The notes under the pieces: model-generated
The model's input: the letters and a program-made list of their open reading frames with translations, nothing else
Database searches by the model: none
Told to the model about the DNA's origin: nothing
In this document: positions 1-6,235 of the stretch, in pieces
How the letters are laid out: every line of letters begins with the position of its first letter
Position numbering within the stretch: position 1 is the stretch's first letter
Translations under genes and position numbers: made by a program
Assembly: GCA_016208645.1 (NCBI GenBank)
Contig: JACQXP010000129.1
Span: forward strand, 1 to 12,261
DNA length: 12,261 nucleotides
From: Candidatus Methylomirabilota bacterium
GTDB taxonomy: Bacteria; Methylomirabilota; Methylomirabilia; Methylomirabilales; 2-02-FULL-66-22
Direction: 5' to 3'

Positions 1-1
1 C

Positions 2-28
2 GCCACCCTGAAAGCCCTCGGCGTCTGA
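2..28 (+). CDS. Possible C-terminal tail of a gene cut by the window start
   Basis: Reading from base 2 gives the eight residues ATLKALGV followed by a TGA stop at 26-28. The composition would suit the end of a protein, but eight codons cannot identify a family and could be chance. The following 149 bases (29-177) contain no start with a ribosome-binding site leading to a plausible protein, and I see no RNA gene or clear terminator there. This stretch is also the 3' flank of the minus-strand AbiE operon, and I find no hairpin with a T-run that would end that transcript. Confidence 0.2.
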   Translation, partial: ATLKALGV

Positions 29-177
29 AAAACCGCGATGCTGGAGCACATTCTCGTCGTTTGCACACCAGTTCATGTCGGAGCCTCGTACCCGGGTGCA
101 TGCGGCATTCCGCGTCTTCGCTGATGATCAACAACTCCCGACGTTCTGGAGCATGCACGGTGCAAGCTACGGAGAGG

Positions 178-867
178 CTATCCTTTGGAGGCGAGCAGCG
201 CGGTGACCTGCGGACGGAGTTCCTGGATCACCGTCTTGTAGGGTGGAAGCTTGGGAACCAGCGGACCGAGCCACTGCGTCCATGTCTTCTCCACGACCGC
301 CAGCATGGCTTCGGGGAAAAAGCTGTCGGGGCCTAAGAACGTCACATCGCGGATCGCGCACTTCGCGCGGAGGAAGGTGGGGAAGTCCGAGTAGAGAACA
401 GAGCGTCGGACGGACGGCTTGAGCAGCCTCTCGTCCACCGCGATCTCGACCATGACGTTCGTTTGGGGCCTCCGGTGCCAGGGAAATCGCGCCCGGATGT
501 CGAAGGCCTCCTGACCTCCGGGATGCGCATCGCGCTCGACGTGCCGCTCGCACCCGATCTTGACGGGGATGTATGGGTCCAAGAGCTTGACCGCCCGGGC
601 GCAGGCTTCCTGCACGGCGGATTCCATCGCCGCACCGGTCGGGACGGATCCCACGGCGGTGCAGTCCAGATCCTCGGAGAAGCGGTAGTCGCCGAAGTAA
701 CACTTCCTGAGCGCGGTCCCGCCTTTGAACACGAGCGTGTCCCGCAGGCTGTCCACCCGGGTGATCCCGGCCAACACCCACGAGAGAAGGTAGTCCCGCT
801 CCAGGACTTCCCAGGGAAGACCGAGCCGCTTGCGGGCTTCCTGAAATCTGGCGCGCAGCGGCTTCAT
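178..867 (-). CDS. abiEii: AbiEii/AbiGii-family nucleotidyltransferase toxin
   Basis: This is the toxin half of a type IV AbiE toxin-antitoxin or abortive-infection pair, a cytoplasmic DNA-polymerase-beta-fold nucleotidyltransferase. In characterised AbiEii/MenT relatives the enzyme transfers nucleotides, for MenT onto tRNA acceptor ends. The 229-residue product shows the two family signatures: GGTALRK at residues 49-55, following the strand VFK, and SEDLD at 64-68, which supplies the metal-binding Asp pair. A third acidic position probably lies in VEIAVDE near 140-146. The ATG at 867 was chosen because it overlaps the TGA of the upstream antitoxin by 4 bases (ATGA at 864-867); an in-frame ATG at 918 would bury the start in that gene. 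The C-terminal half is short for the family. The AEKL and RD-x-YD segments that normally follow the nucleotidyltransferase core are not recognisable between about residues 160 and 190, although the terminal WTQWLGPLVPKLP stretch looks normal. Activity is therefore uncertain. Confidence 0.85.
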   Translation of the reverse strand: MKPLRARFQEARKRLGLPWEVLERDYLLSWVLAGITRVDSLRDTLVFKGGTALRKCYFGDYRFSEDLDCTAVGSVPTGAAMESAVQEACARAVKLLDPYIPVKIGCERHVERDAHPGGQEAFDIRARFPWHRRPQTNVMVEIAVDERLLKPSVRRSVLYSDFPTFLRAKCAIRDVTFLGPDSFFPEAMLAVVEKTWTQWLGPLVPKLPPYKTVIQELRPQVTALLASKG

Positions 868-1697
868 GGCTTCACCTTCCCTGGCAGGTTCACCTGGATC
901 ATCCAGCGCGCGTCGCATGGACCGCGGCGTGGACCGGTCGGATCGAGCACCCGGTAGCCCTTGACCGGCACCGCATGCAATGGTTCCAGTCGGGTGGATT
1001 CCACCCCTTGCCTCTCCAAGATCCAGCCGAGACGCTTTCCCGTGGCGGCATCCAGCTTGCGGGCGTAATTGATGAGGCGCCCCAGGTCGAGCGCGCGGGC
1101 GCGGACCTCGAAGGCATGAAGCACCTCGGCGAAGTCGCCACAGTACTGCGGAGCCATCAGGCCGTCCAGGAGCGTCCGTTCCGGGTCGGTGATCTTGATT
1201 CGGGACTCATTCACCCAAACGTCCTCGATTCCGAAGAACCGCTCGGGCTTGACCTGGACGAACTGATAGATCGTCTCGCCCACCGGGTAGCCCGCATCGG
1301 TGCGCTCCGCCTTTGCGCCTCGCACGCGCGGGACCGACCGCGCGGTGGTAAGGACGAAGACGCGCCGAGGCGCCTGCTCGGTCAGGCCGTGGTGGCTCAG
1401 TGCCGACCAGTGACTGATGGCCGCCGGCTCAACGAGCGCCATCGCGATTTCGAACTCATGGAGCGGCGAGGTGCCCGGGACCGAGCCCGACAACGAGTAG
1501 AGCCCCTTTCGCAGCCGGACGATCCAGCCGGAACGGGCCAGGTGATGCAGGGCCTGGCGAAAGTAGCCGGGTGAGAGGCCCACAGAGGGAGCAATCCTCC
1601 GGGCCTCTTCGGCCGTAAAGATGCGGTGCCCGGCATCGGCCAGCTTCCTGACCAGTTCCATCCCCACCCTCGTATGAATGAGATAGTCTCTCGTCAT
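864..1697 (-). CDS. abiEi: AbiEi-family antitoxin and transcriptional regulator
   Basis: This 277-residue protein is the antitoxin and autorepressor of the AbiE pair. Residues about 12-70 form a winged helix-turn-helix: ELVRKLADAGHRIFTAEEA, then a recognition region around LSPGYFRQALHHLARSGWI, and the wing VRLRKGLYSL, as in AbiEi antitoxins. The body that follows matches the AbiEi C-terminal domain pattern, with AISHWSALSHHGLTEQ near 93-108 and the later RIKITDPERTLLDGL near 167-181. Family length is usually 200-300 residues, so it appears complete. It is the first gene of the operon and is translationally coupled to the toxin by the ATGA overlap. The ATG at 1697 was chosen because it is preceded by the promoter at 1753-1781 and roughly 50 bases of leader; the leader has only a weak GAGACG-type ribosome-binding site. 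An ATG 12 codons in (VGMELV) is the alternative start. Known AbiEi proteins bind inverted repeats in their own promoter, and such repeats are visible at 1744-1806. Confidence 0.88.
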   Translation of the reverse strand: MTRDYLIHTRVGMELVRKLADAGHRIFTAEEARRIAPSVGLSPGYFRQALHHLARSGWIVRLRKGLYSLSGSVPGTSPLHEFEIAMALVEPAAISHWSALSHHGLTEQAPRRVFVLTTARSVPRVRGAKAERTDAGYPVGETIYQFVQVKPERFFGIEDVWVNESRIKITDPERTLLDGLMAPQYCGDFAEVLHAFEVRARALDLGRLINYARKLDAATGKRLGWILERQGVESTRLEPLHAVPVKGYRVLDPTGPRRGPCDARWMIQVNLPGKVKP

Positions 1698-1706
1698 TGT
1701 TCGTCT

Positions 1707-1724
1707 CTGTCAAACATTCGCCAT
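1707..1724. repeat. 18-base direct repeat, copy in the abiE leader
   Basis: CTGTCAAACATTCGCCAT here matches CTGTCAAACTATCGCCAT at 1775-1792 in 16 of 18 positions, the only difference being AT against TA in the middle. It lies in the transcribed leader 10-27 bases before the antitoxin ATG, and repeats the right half of the operator dyad. It could be a third binding site for the same regulator. Confidence 0.6.
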
Positions 1725-1743
1725 CAATAATCGAATCAGTAAA

Positions 1744-1806
1744 CGATTAGATATAATACGGCGATAGTTATCCACTGTCAAACTATCGCCATTCACGATC
1801 TAATCG
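1744..1806. promoter_or_regulatory. Nested inverted-repeat operator over the abiE promoter
   Basis: Two inverted repeats share one centre of symmetry at 1775. The inner pair is GGCGATAGTT (1760-1769) with AACTATCGCC (1781-1790), perfect over 10 bases with an 11-base spacer. The outer pair is CGATTAGAT (1744-1752) with ATCTAATCG (1798-1806), perfect over 9 bases. The inner dyad covers the -35 box edge and spacer, so a bound protein would block RNA polymerase. AbiEi antitoxins of other systems bind inverted repeats in this position, so this is the expected autoregulatory operator; binding itself is inferred. Confidence 0.65.
1753..1781 (-). promoter_or_regulatory. Sigma70-type promoter of the abiE operon
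   Basis: Read on the minus strand, TTGACA (plus positions 1776-1781) is followed by a 17-base spacer and TATTAT (1753-1758). This is a perfect -35 box and a -10 box one base from consensus (TATTAT against TATAAT). Transcription would begin near 1746, about 50 bases before the antitoxin ATG at 1697. The 1700-1810 stretch is distinctly AT-rich against the surrounding GC-rich DNA. Confidence 0.75.
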
Positions 1807-1876
1807 AAAGGACAGGAATCTTCACAGCCCGCGAAGAAATCTTGGTTATTGGACCGTCCCCCTCCCCATTTTGGAG

Positions 1877-1906
1877 TTGACAAGGGCCGCCCGGGTTCGG
1901 GAGAAT
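1877..1906 (+). promoter_or_regulatory. Candidate promoter for the oxidoreductase-E1 operon
   Basis: TTGACA at 1877-1882 is followed after 18 bases by GAGAAT at 1901-1906, which matches four of six bases of TATAAT. A start of transcription near 1913 would give a leader of about 45 bases to the ATG at 1958. The -35 is perfect but the -10 is weak, which would fit a regulated promoter. It diverges from the abiE promoter about 100 bases away. Confidence 0.45.
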
Positions 1907-1933
1907 ATGTGTACTATACGTACATATGTACAT
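1905..1933. promoter_or_regulatory. Palindromic GTAC-rich candidate operator
   Basis: GTACATATGTAC at 1920-1931 is a perfect 12-base palindrome. It overlaps a second dyad, ATATGT (1905-1910) with ACATAT (1922-1927), and three xGTAC units start at 1910, 1919 and 1927. The cluster sits just downstream of the candidate -10 box, where a bound repressor would act as a block. The binding protein is unknown; the SorC-family regulator at the right end of the window is one candidate. Confidence 0.45.
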
Positions 1934-1957
1934 CCGGCCGGGTGGAGCGGTTCGACC

Positions 1958-3140
1958 ATGGAAACACTGCGGCGACGACTGGAGGAGCGGGAGCGGCGGG
2001 GGGAGCCGGTCCGGGTCGGGCTGGTCGGGGCGGGGCAGATGGGCCTCGGTCTGGCGGCCGTTCTGGGACGCATGCCCGGGATGCGCCTGGTCGCCGTGGC
2101 CGACCTGCTACTGGACCGGGCCCTGGACGCGTTCCGGCACGGCGGCGTCCGCCGGGATGAGATCGAGGAGGCCGGGACGGCCGCGGGCGCCCATGCCGCG
2201 CTGGCGCAGGGGAAGCGGATCGTCACGAGCGCCGGAGAGTTGATTCCGGACCTCCCCGTGGATGTGGTGGTGGACGCGACGGGGATCCCGCTCCAGGCGG
2301 CCTTGACGGCGGCCCGGGCGATCGAGGCCGGACGCCACATCGTGCTTCTCACGGTGGAGGCGGACGTGACGGTGGGCCACCTGCTGGCCCGCCGGGCGGC
2401 CGAGGCCGGGGTCGTGTATAGCGGCGCCGCCGGGGATGAGCCGGCGGCCACCAAGGAGTTGGTGGACTTCGCCAGGTTCCTGGGGTTCGAGGTCGTGTGT
2501 GCCGGAAAAGGAAAGAACAATCCGCTCGATCGCCGGGCCACGGCCCAATCGCTGGAGGCCGAGGGACGCGCGCGGGGGCACGCCGGCGGAGCTGGCCAGG
2601 GTCCTCATTCCCATCGAGGACGGCGGGATCCTCAAGCGGCGGGGCGTGGTGGATTTCGCCATCGGCGTGGCGCCGGGAGTCTTCGTGGTGATCCATACCG
2701 ACCATCCGGTGATCCAGGAGGAGCTCCGGTACCTCAAGATCGGGGAGGGCCCCTACTTCGCCCTCTACCGACCGTATCACCTGACCAGCGTCGAGACTCC
2801 GATCTCCATCGCCAAGGCCGTCCTGGACCGCGAAGCCACCATTGCCCCCCTGCCGCAACCCACGGCGGAGGTGATCGCCGTCGCCAAGCGGGCCTTGCGC
2901 CCGGGGGAACGGCTGGGACTGCCGGGGGAAGACACGGTCTACGGCCTGATCGAGGAGGCGGGGATGGCCCGCTACGAGAGTCTGCTCCCCATGGGCCTGG
3001 CCCGCAACGCCGAGGTCCTGGTGGAACTCGCGCCGGACCAGCCGATCCGGTGGGACGATGTGGCCGGCGAGGAGACAGCCCTCCTGGCGATGCGCAGGGA
3101 ACAGGATGGGATGTGGGGCAAAGTGACCAATGACCAATGA
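1958..3140 (+). pseudogene. SAF-domain NAD(P)-dependent oxidoreductase (COG4091-like), deleted and frameshifted
   Basis: Two reading frames together give one homoserine-dehydrogenase-like oxidoreductase with a C-terminal SAF domain. The first frame (1958 to about 2578) begins METLRRRLEERERRGEPVRVG, has the Rossmann motif GAGQMG at residues 24-29, VDATG, and the hallmark GKGKNNPLD. The second frame (about 2577-3140) resumes with TPAELARVL, GGILKRRGVVDFAIG, RPYHLTSVETP and the SAF-like tail around LRPGER and MGLARNAEV. From memory of the family, about 45-50 residues (the NP-x-M-x-TSF-x-DGTKT segment) should separate GKGKNNPLD and TPAEL; only about 17 codons do so here. The join near 2576-2580 also changes frame, so no full-length protein is possible without correction. 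The ATG at 1958 is preceded by GGTGGAG (1942-1948); the in-frame ATG at 1871 lies upstream of the candidate -10 box. The TGA stop at 3138-3140 lies inside a heptamer array. It is the first gene of the plus-strand set. The substrate is unknown, probably a sugar-acid-like compound. Confidence 0.8.
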
Positions 3141-3161
3141 ACCAATGACCAATGACCAAGA
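3126..3161. repeat. Heptamer array, copy 1 (GACCAAT type)
   Basis: This is a run of 7-base units: GACCAAT twice, one 8-base GAACCAAT, GACCAAT again, and a final GACCAAG. The first 29 bases (3126-3154) recur identically at 4232-4260 and 4289-4317. The array begins inside the last codons of the oxidoreductase, so its final residues TNDQ are encoded by repeat. About 50 bases later (3204-3227) come two short GATGAACGC/AATGAACGC units. No coding signal is present up to the E1 alpha start. Confidence 0.85.
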
Positions 3162-3246
3162 GACCGGCTGCGCGGAGAGACCAGGATCGGATGTGGAACC
3201 GCAGATGAACGCAAATGAACGCTACCGCTTCTCTTGAGGTGTGCCG

Positions 3247-4225
3247 ATGAGCCTGGATGCGACGGAGCTGCTCGCGATGTACCGGACGATGCTCACGATC
3301 CGCCTCTTCGAGGAGCGCGTGGACGAATTGGTCCTCAAGGGGCAGATCCACGGGACCACACATCTGTACATCGGGATGGAGGCAGTGGCGGTGGGAGTCT
3401 GCTCTGTGCTTGAGCCGCAGGACTACATCACCAGCACCCACCGGGGACACCAGCACGCACCGGGGCCACGGCCACTGCATCGCCAAGGGCGCCGACCTGG
3501 GTCGGATGATGGCCGAGTTGCTTGGCCGGGAGACCGGCTACTGCAAGGGCAAGGGGGGCTCCATGCACATCGCCGATCTGGAGCAGGGAAACCTGGGGGC
3601 CACGGGGATCGTGGGCTCGGGGATTCCCGTCGCCACCGGAGCGGCCCTTGCGGTCCAGATGCGTAAGGAGTCCCGGGTCGTCGCGTGCTTCTTCGGTGAC
3701 GGGGCCGCCAATCAGGGGGCCTTCCACGAGAGCCTGAACCTGGCCGCCATCTGGAAGCTGCCCGTCGTGTACGTCTGCGAGAACAACCAGTACGCCATGT
3801 CCGGCTCGGCCAGGGAGATGTTCCCGATCCCGAAGATCGCCGAGCGGGCTGCCGCCTACGGCATCCCGGGGGTCGCGGTGGACGGCAACGACGTCCTGGC
3901 TGTCCATGCGGCCGTGGTGGACGCGGCGGCGCGTGCCCGACGGGGGGATGGACCCACCTTCCTTATCTGCGAGACCTACCGCTGGAAGGGACACTCGCGC
4001 AGCGATGCCAACCGCTACCGCACCAAGGAGGAAATCGCGGGCTGGCAGGCGCGCTGTCCGATCGTCCGGCTACGCGCGCACCTGGAGGGGAAGGGGATTC
4101 TGGACACCCAGACGGCCGCCGTCATCGAGCGGGACGTCCAGGAGGAGCTAGAAAAAGCGATCCAGTTTGCGCAGGACAGCCCGATTCCGACACTGGCAGG
4201 GGTCGAAGCCGACCTGTATGCCTAG
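3247..4225 (+). pseudogene. TPP-dependent dehydrogenase E1 component, alpha subunit, frameshifted
   Basis: This is the alpha subunit of a two-subunit 2-oxoacid or acetoin dehydrogenase E1, which binds thiamine diphosphate and decarboxylates the substrate. The first frame gives MSLDATELLAMYRTMLTIR, FEERVDEL, HLYIGMEAVAVG and DYITSTHRGH. A second frame continues with GHCIAKGADLGRMMAEL, KGGSMHI, GNLGATGIVGSGIPVATG and the TPP/Mg motif GDGAANQGAFHESLNLAA ending in CENNQYAMSG, then RWKGHSRSD and EEIAGW. The shift occurs at 3433-3470, where a 19-base stretch is nearly duplicated; removing one copy restores one frame and a normal product of about 320 residues. The ATG at 3247 was preferred to the GTG at 3241 because the TTGAGGT ribosome-binding site (3234-3240) is spaced correctly only for the ATG. 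It lies between two heptamer arrays, upstream of its partner E1 beta. No E2 or E3 gene is in the window, so substrate cannot be assigned. Confidence 0.85.
3433..3470 (+). repeat. 19-base near-duplication that frameshifts E1 alpha
   Basis: Copy one (3433-3451) and copy two (3452-3470) agree at 16 of 19 positions. Both encode the same six residues, STHRGH, and differ there only at third codon positions (ACC/ACG for Thr, GGA/GGC for Gly). The third mismatch is the last base. Nineteen bases shift the frame by one. Copy two reads on into the conserved GHCIAKG, copy one is continuous with the 5' part. Confidence 0.85.
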
Positions 4226-4231
4226 AAAAAT

Positions 4232-4317
4232 GACCAATGACCAATGAACCAATGACCAATGGGCCAGAGACCAACGACGAGGGGCAATGACCAATGACCA
4301 ATGAACCAATGACCAAT
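4232..4317. repeat. Heptamer arrays, copies 2 and 3 (GACCAAT type)
   Basis: Two further exact copies of the 29-base module (two GACCAAT, one GAACCAAT, one GACCAAT) lie at 4232-4260 and 4289-4317, separated by 28 bases that contain a degenerate unit (GACCAAC at 4269-4275). The array begins 6 bases after the E1 alpha stop and pushes E1 alpha and E1 beta 165 bases apart, although such subunit genes usually lie nearly end to end. Confidence 0.85.
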
Positions 4318-4352
4318 GGCGAAGCCCCGGCGTGGCCAGGAACCCCATTGGG

Positions 4353-4374
4353 ATTTGGTCATTTGTCATTGGTC
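4353..4374. repeat. Reverse-orientation heptamer block before E1 beta
   Basis: The units ATTTGGTC, ATTTGTC and ATTGGTC are the reverse complement type of the GACCAAT array that ends 35 bases earlier. Forward and reverse blocks can pair in RNA or cruciform DNA with the intervening 4318-4352 as loop. The block ends just before the E1 beta ribosome-binding site. Confidence 0.75.
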
Positions 4375-4390
4375 ATTTGAGGGCGTGCCC

Positions 4391-5371
4391 GTGCGAGAGA
4401 TTACGTACAAGCAGGCAATCCAGGAAGCCCTCAGGGAAGAGATGCGCCGGGATGAGCGGGTCTTCCTGATGGGGGAAGACATCGGCGTGTATGGCGGCGC
4501 CTTCGGGGTGACGCTGGGCTTCCTGGAGGAGTTCGGCAAGGACCGGGTCCGGGACACGCCGATCTCGGAGCTGGGGATCGTGGGGGCGGCGGCCGGGGCC
4601 GCCCTCTTGGGGATGCGACCGGTCGTGGAGATCATGTTCATGGATTTCACGACGCTGGCCCTCGACCAACTGGCCAACCAGGCCGCCAAGATGCGCTTCA
4701 TGTTCGGGGGCAAGGCCCGCGTTCCCATGGTCCTGCGGGCGCCCCAGGGGGCCGGCACCGGCGCGGCGGCCCAGCACTCGCAGTCGCTGGAGGCGCTGTT
4801 CGTCCACTTCCCGGGACTGAAGGTGGCCATGCCGTCCACGCCCGCTGACGCCAAGGGCCTCTTGAAAGCGGCCATCCGGGACGACAACCCAGTCGTGTTC
4901 ATCGAGCACAAGCTGCTCTACAACCGAAAAGGCCCCGTGCCCGAAGGGGAGCATGTGGTGCCCCTGGGCCAGGCGGATGTCAAGCGGCCGGGCCGGGATC
5001 TCACCATCATCGCCGTATCGGGCATGGTTCCCAAGGCGCTGGCGGCCGCGGAGACCCTGGCGGGCGAGGGGATCGAGGCCGAGGTCGTGGATCCGCGGAG
5101 CCTCCCGCCCCTGGACGAGGGCACGATCCTGGACTCGGTCAGGCGGACGGGGCGGGTCCTCATCACCCACGAGGCCTGCCGCACGGGCGGGGTCGGGGCG
5201 GAGATCCTGGCGCGGATCGTGGAAGGGGGGTTCGACTGTCTGGATGCGCCCATCCGGCGCGTGGCCGGCCGCGATCTTCCGATCCCGTACAGCAAAGATC
5301 TCGAGCGCCAGGTCATCCCCCAGGAAGAGGACCTCGTCCAGGCGGCCCGCCGCCTTGTGGGAAAGGGCTAA
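4391..5371 (+). CDS. TPP-dependent dehydrogenase E1 component, beta subunit
   Basis: This is the beta subunit of the E1 heterotetramer, which completes the thiamine-diphosphate site with the alpha subunit and releases the acyl group to a lipoyl E2. The 326-residue product matches usual family length and is intact: REITYKQAIQEALREEM at the start, FLMGEDIGVYGGAFGVT, the conserved RDTPISELGIVGAAAGAAL, MDFTTLALDQLANQAAKMRFM, the loop APQGAGTGAAAQHSQSLEA, FIEHKLLY, and the transketolase C-terminal domain with VVDPRSLPPLD, THEACRTGGVGAEI and IPYSKDLE. The GTG at 4391 was chosen because GAGGG (4379-4383) is spaced 7 bases from it but only 1 base from the GTG at 4385; the longer in-frame start at 4316 would translate the repeat. 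E1 alpha uses a very similar leader. With the alpha gene broken, this subunit may have no partner encoded here. Confidence 0.93.
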   Translation: MREITYKQAIQEALREEMRRDERVFLMGEDIGVYGGAFGVTLGFLEEFGKDRVRDTPISELGIVGAAAGAALLGMRPVVEIMFMDFTTLALDQLANQAAKMRFMFGGKARVPMVLRAPQGAGTGAAAQHSQSLEALFVHFPGLKVAMPSTPADAKGLLKAAIRDDNPVVFIEHKLLYNRKGPVPEGEHVVPLGQADVKRPGRDLTIIAVSGMVPKALAAAETLAGEGIEAEVVDPRSLPPLDEGTILDSVRRTGRVLITHEACRTGGVGAEILARIVEGGFDCLDAPIRRVAGRDLPIPYSKDLERQVIPQEEDLVQAARRLVGKG

Positions 5372-6218
5372 GGGGGGTACCATTCCTGGATGGGATCTGC
5401 ACACCCACACAACCGCCTCTGATGGGACCGTGTCTCCCCGGGAGCTGGTCCGCCTGGCCCGGGAAAACGGCCTAGCGGGGATCGCCATCACCGACCACGA
5501 CACGACGGCGGCTCTTGAGGAGGCCAGGGCCGAGGGAGGCCGGCGGGGCATCGAGGTGATCCCGGGCATCGAGATCAACACGGATGAAGGCGAAGGGGAG
5601 TTCCACTTCCTGGGCTATCTGATCGATCCGGGGGGCCCCAGCCTCCAGGCGGCCCTCAAGCGGGCGCGAGAGCAGCGGCTGGTCCGGGCCAGGGCCATCC
5701 TGGCCCGGCTCCGCGAGGCGGGGATCGGGGCGGAAGAGGAGCGGGTCCTGGCCGCGGCCAACGGCGCGCCCATCTGCCGCCCGCACATCGCCGCGGCCCT
5801 GGTTGAGGCCGGACATGCCTCGACGCTTGGCGAAGCCTTTCAGCGCTATCTCGGCCGCCGCACTCCCTTCTACGTACCGCGGACCGGACTCACTGTCCGG
5901 GAAGCGATTGCAGCCATCCGCGGGGCAGGTGGGGTTCCGATCCTGAGCCACCCCCGCTCGTTGGCCGCGGGCACGGTCCTGGCATTGGTGCCCCTGGGGC
6001 TGCTGGGGGTGGAGGTCAACCATCCCGATCACTCCCCCGAGGCAGCCGCGCGGTGGCGGGACCTGGCCAGGCGGGAGGGGTTGGCAGCGACCGGCGGATC
6101 CGATTATCATGGCGCCAAGTCCATCCACCCGGAGCAGCGGCTTGGCTCGGTCCTGGCCCCCCCGGGGGCCTTGGACGGCCTGCGGCGAGCCCAGGAACGG
6201 GCTCTGACAGGGGCATGA
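5355..6218 (+). CDS. PHP-domain metal-dependent phosphoesterase (TrpH/YciV-like)
   Basis: PHP-domain hydrolases of this group remove phosphate from nucleoside bisphosphates or degrade short RNA; E. coli YciV/RNase AM is the best-known relative. Numbered from the TTG at 5355, the product has 287 residues with every expected metal ligand motif: DLHTHTTASDGT (His16, His18), ITDHDT (Asp47, His48), PGIEIN (Glu73), CRPHIAAALVEAG, SHPRSL, EVNHPDHS and GGSDYHG (Asp250, His252). Length is normal for the family. The start is unclear. No ATG or GTG lies in frame just before DLHTH. TTG 5355 overlaps E1 beta by 17 bases and has only weak AGGCGG before it; an ATT at 5382 follows a strong AAGGGGGGT (5370-5378) but is a rare initiator. 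The ATG at 5390 is out of frame. The gene follows E1 beta directly and its stop overlaps an ATG of the next frame, so it is probably cotranscribed with the importer. Confidence 0.85.
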   Translation: MWERAKGGTIPGWDLHTHTTASDGTVSPRELVRLARENGLAGIAITDHDTTAALEEARAEGGRRGIEVIPGIEINTDEGEGEFHFLGYLIDPGGPSLQAALKRAREQRLVRARAILARLREAGIGAEEERVLAAANGAPICRPHIAAALVEAGHASTLGEAFQRYLGRRTPFYVPRTGLTVREAIAAIRGAGGVPILSHPRSLAAGTVLALVPLGLLGVEVNHPDHSPEAAARWRDLARREGLAATGGSDYHGAKSIHPEQRLGSVLAPPGALDGLRRAQERALTGA

Positions 6219-6235
6219 CGCCCGAGGAGGAGATC

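Noticed and set aside
463..1574. Plus-strand open frames of 164 and 199 codons opposite the AbiE genes
   Set aside because: They are antisense to abiEii and abiEi, which have family motifs, an ATGA overlap and a promoter; the plus-strand frames have none of these.
1752..1757. TATAAT on the plus strand as a -10 box
   Set aside because: No acceptable -35 lies 16-18 bases upstream, and the same bases serve the much better minus-strand promoter; the plus-strand operon has a nearer candidate at 1877-1906.
1871..1957. Upstream ATG start for the oxidoreductase
   Set aside because: It would precede the candidate promoter -10 and translate the palindromic operator; the conserved N-terminus begins at ATG 1958.
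4122..4369. Minus-strand frames encoding repeated GHWSLVHWSLV-like peptides
   Set aside because: The peptide repetition is only the translation of the heptamer arrays at 4232-4374; no start signals or family support.
3126..4374. CRISPR array
   Set aside because: Repeated units are 7-8 bases in direct tandem with no unique spacers of 30-40 bases, and no cas gene is nearby.
4316..4390. Upstream ATG start for E1 beta
   Set aside because: The extra residues would be read from the repeat region and do not resemble the family; GTG 4391 has the properly spaced ribosome-binding site and gives the normal length.
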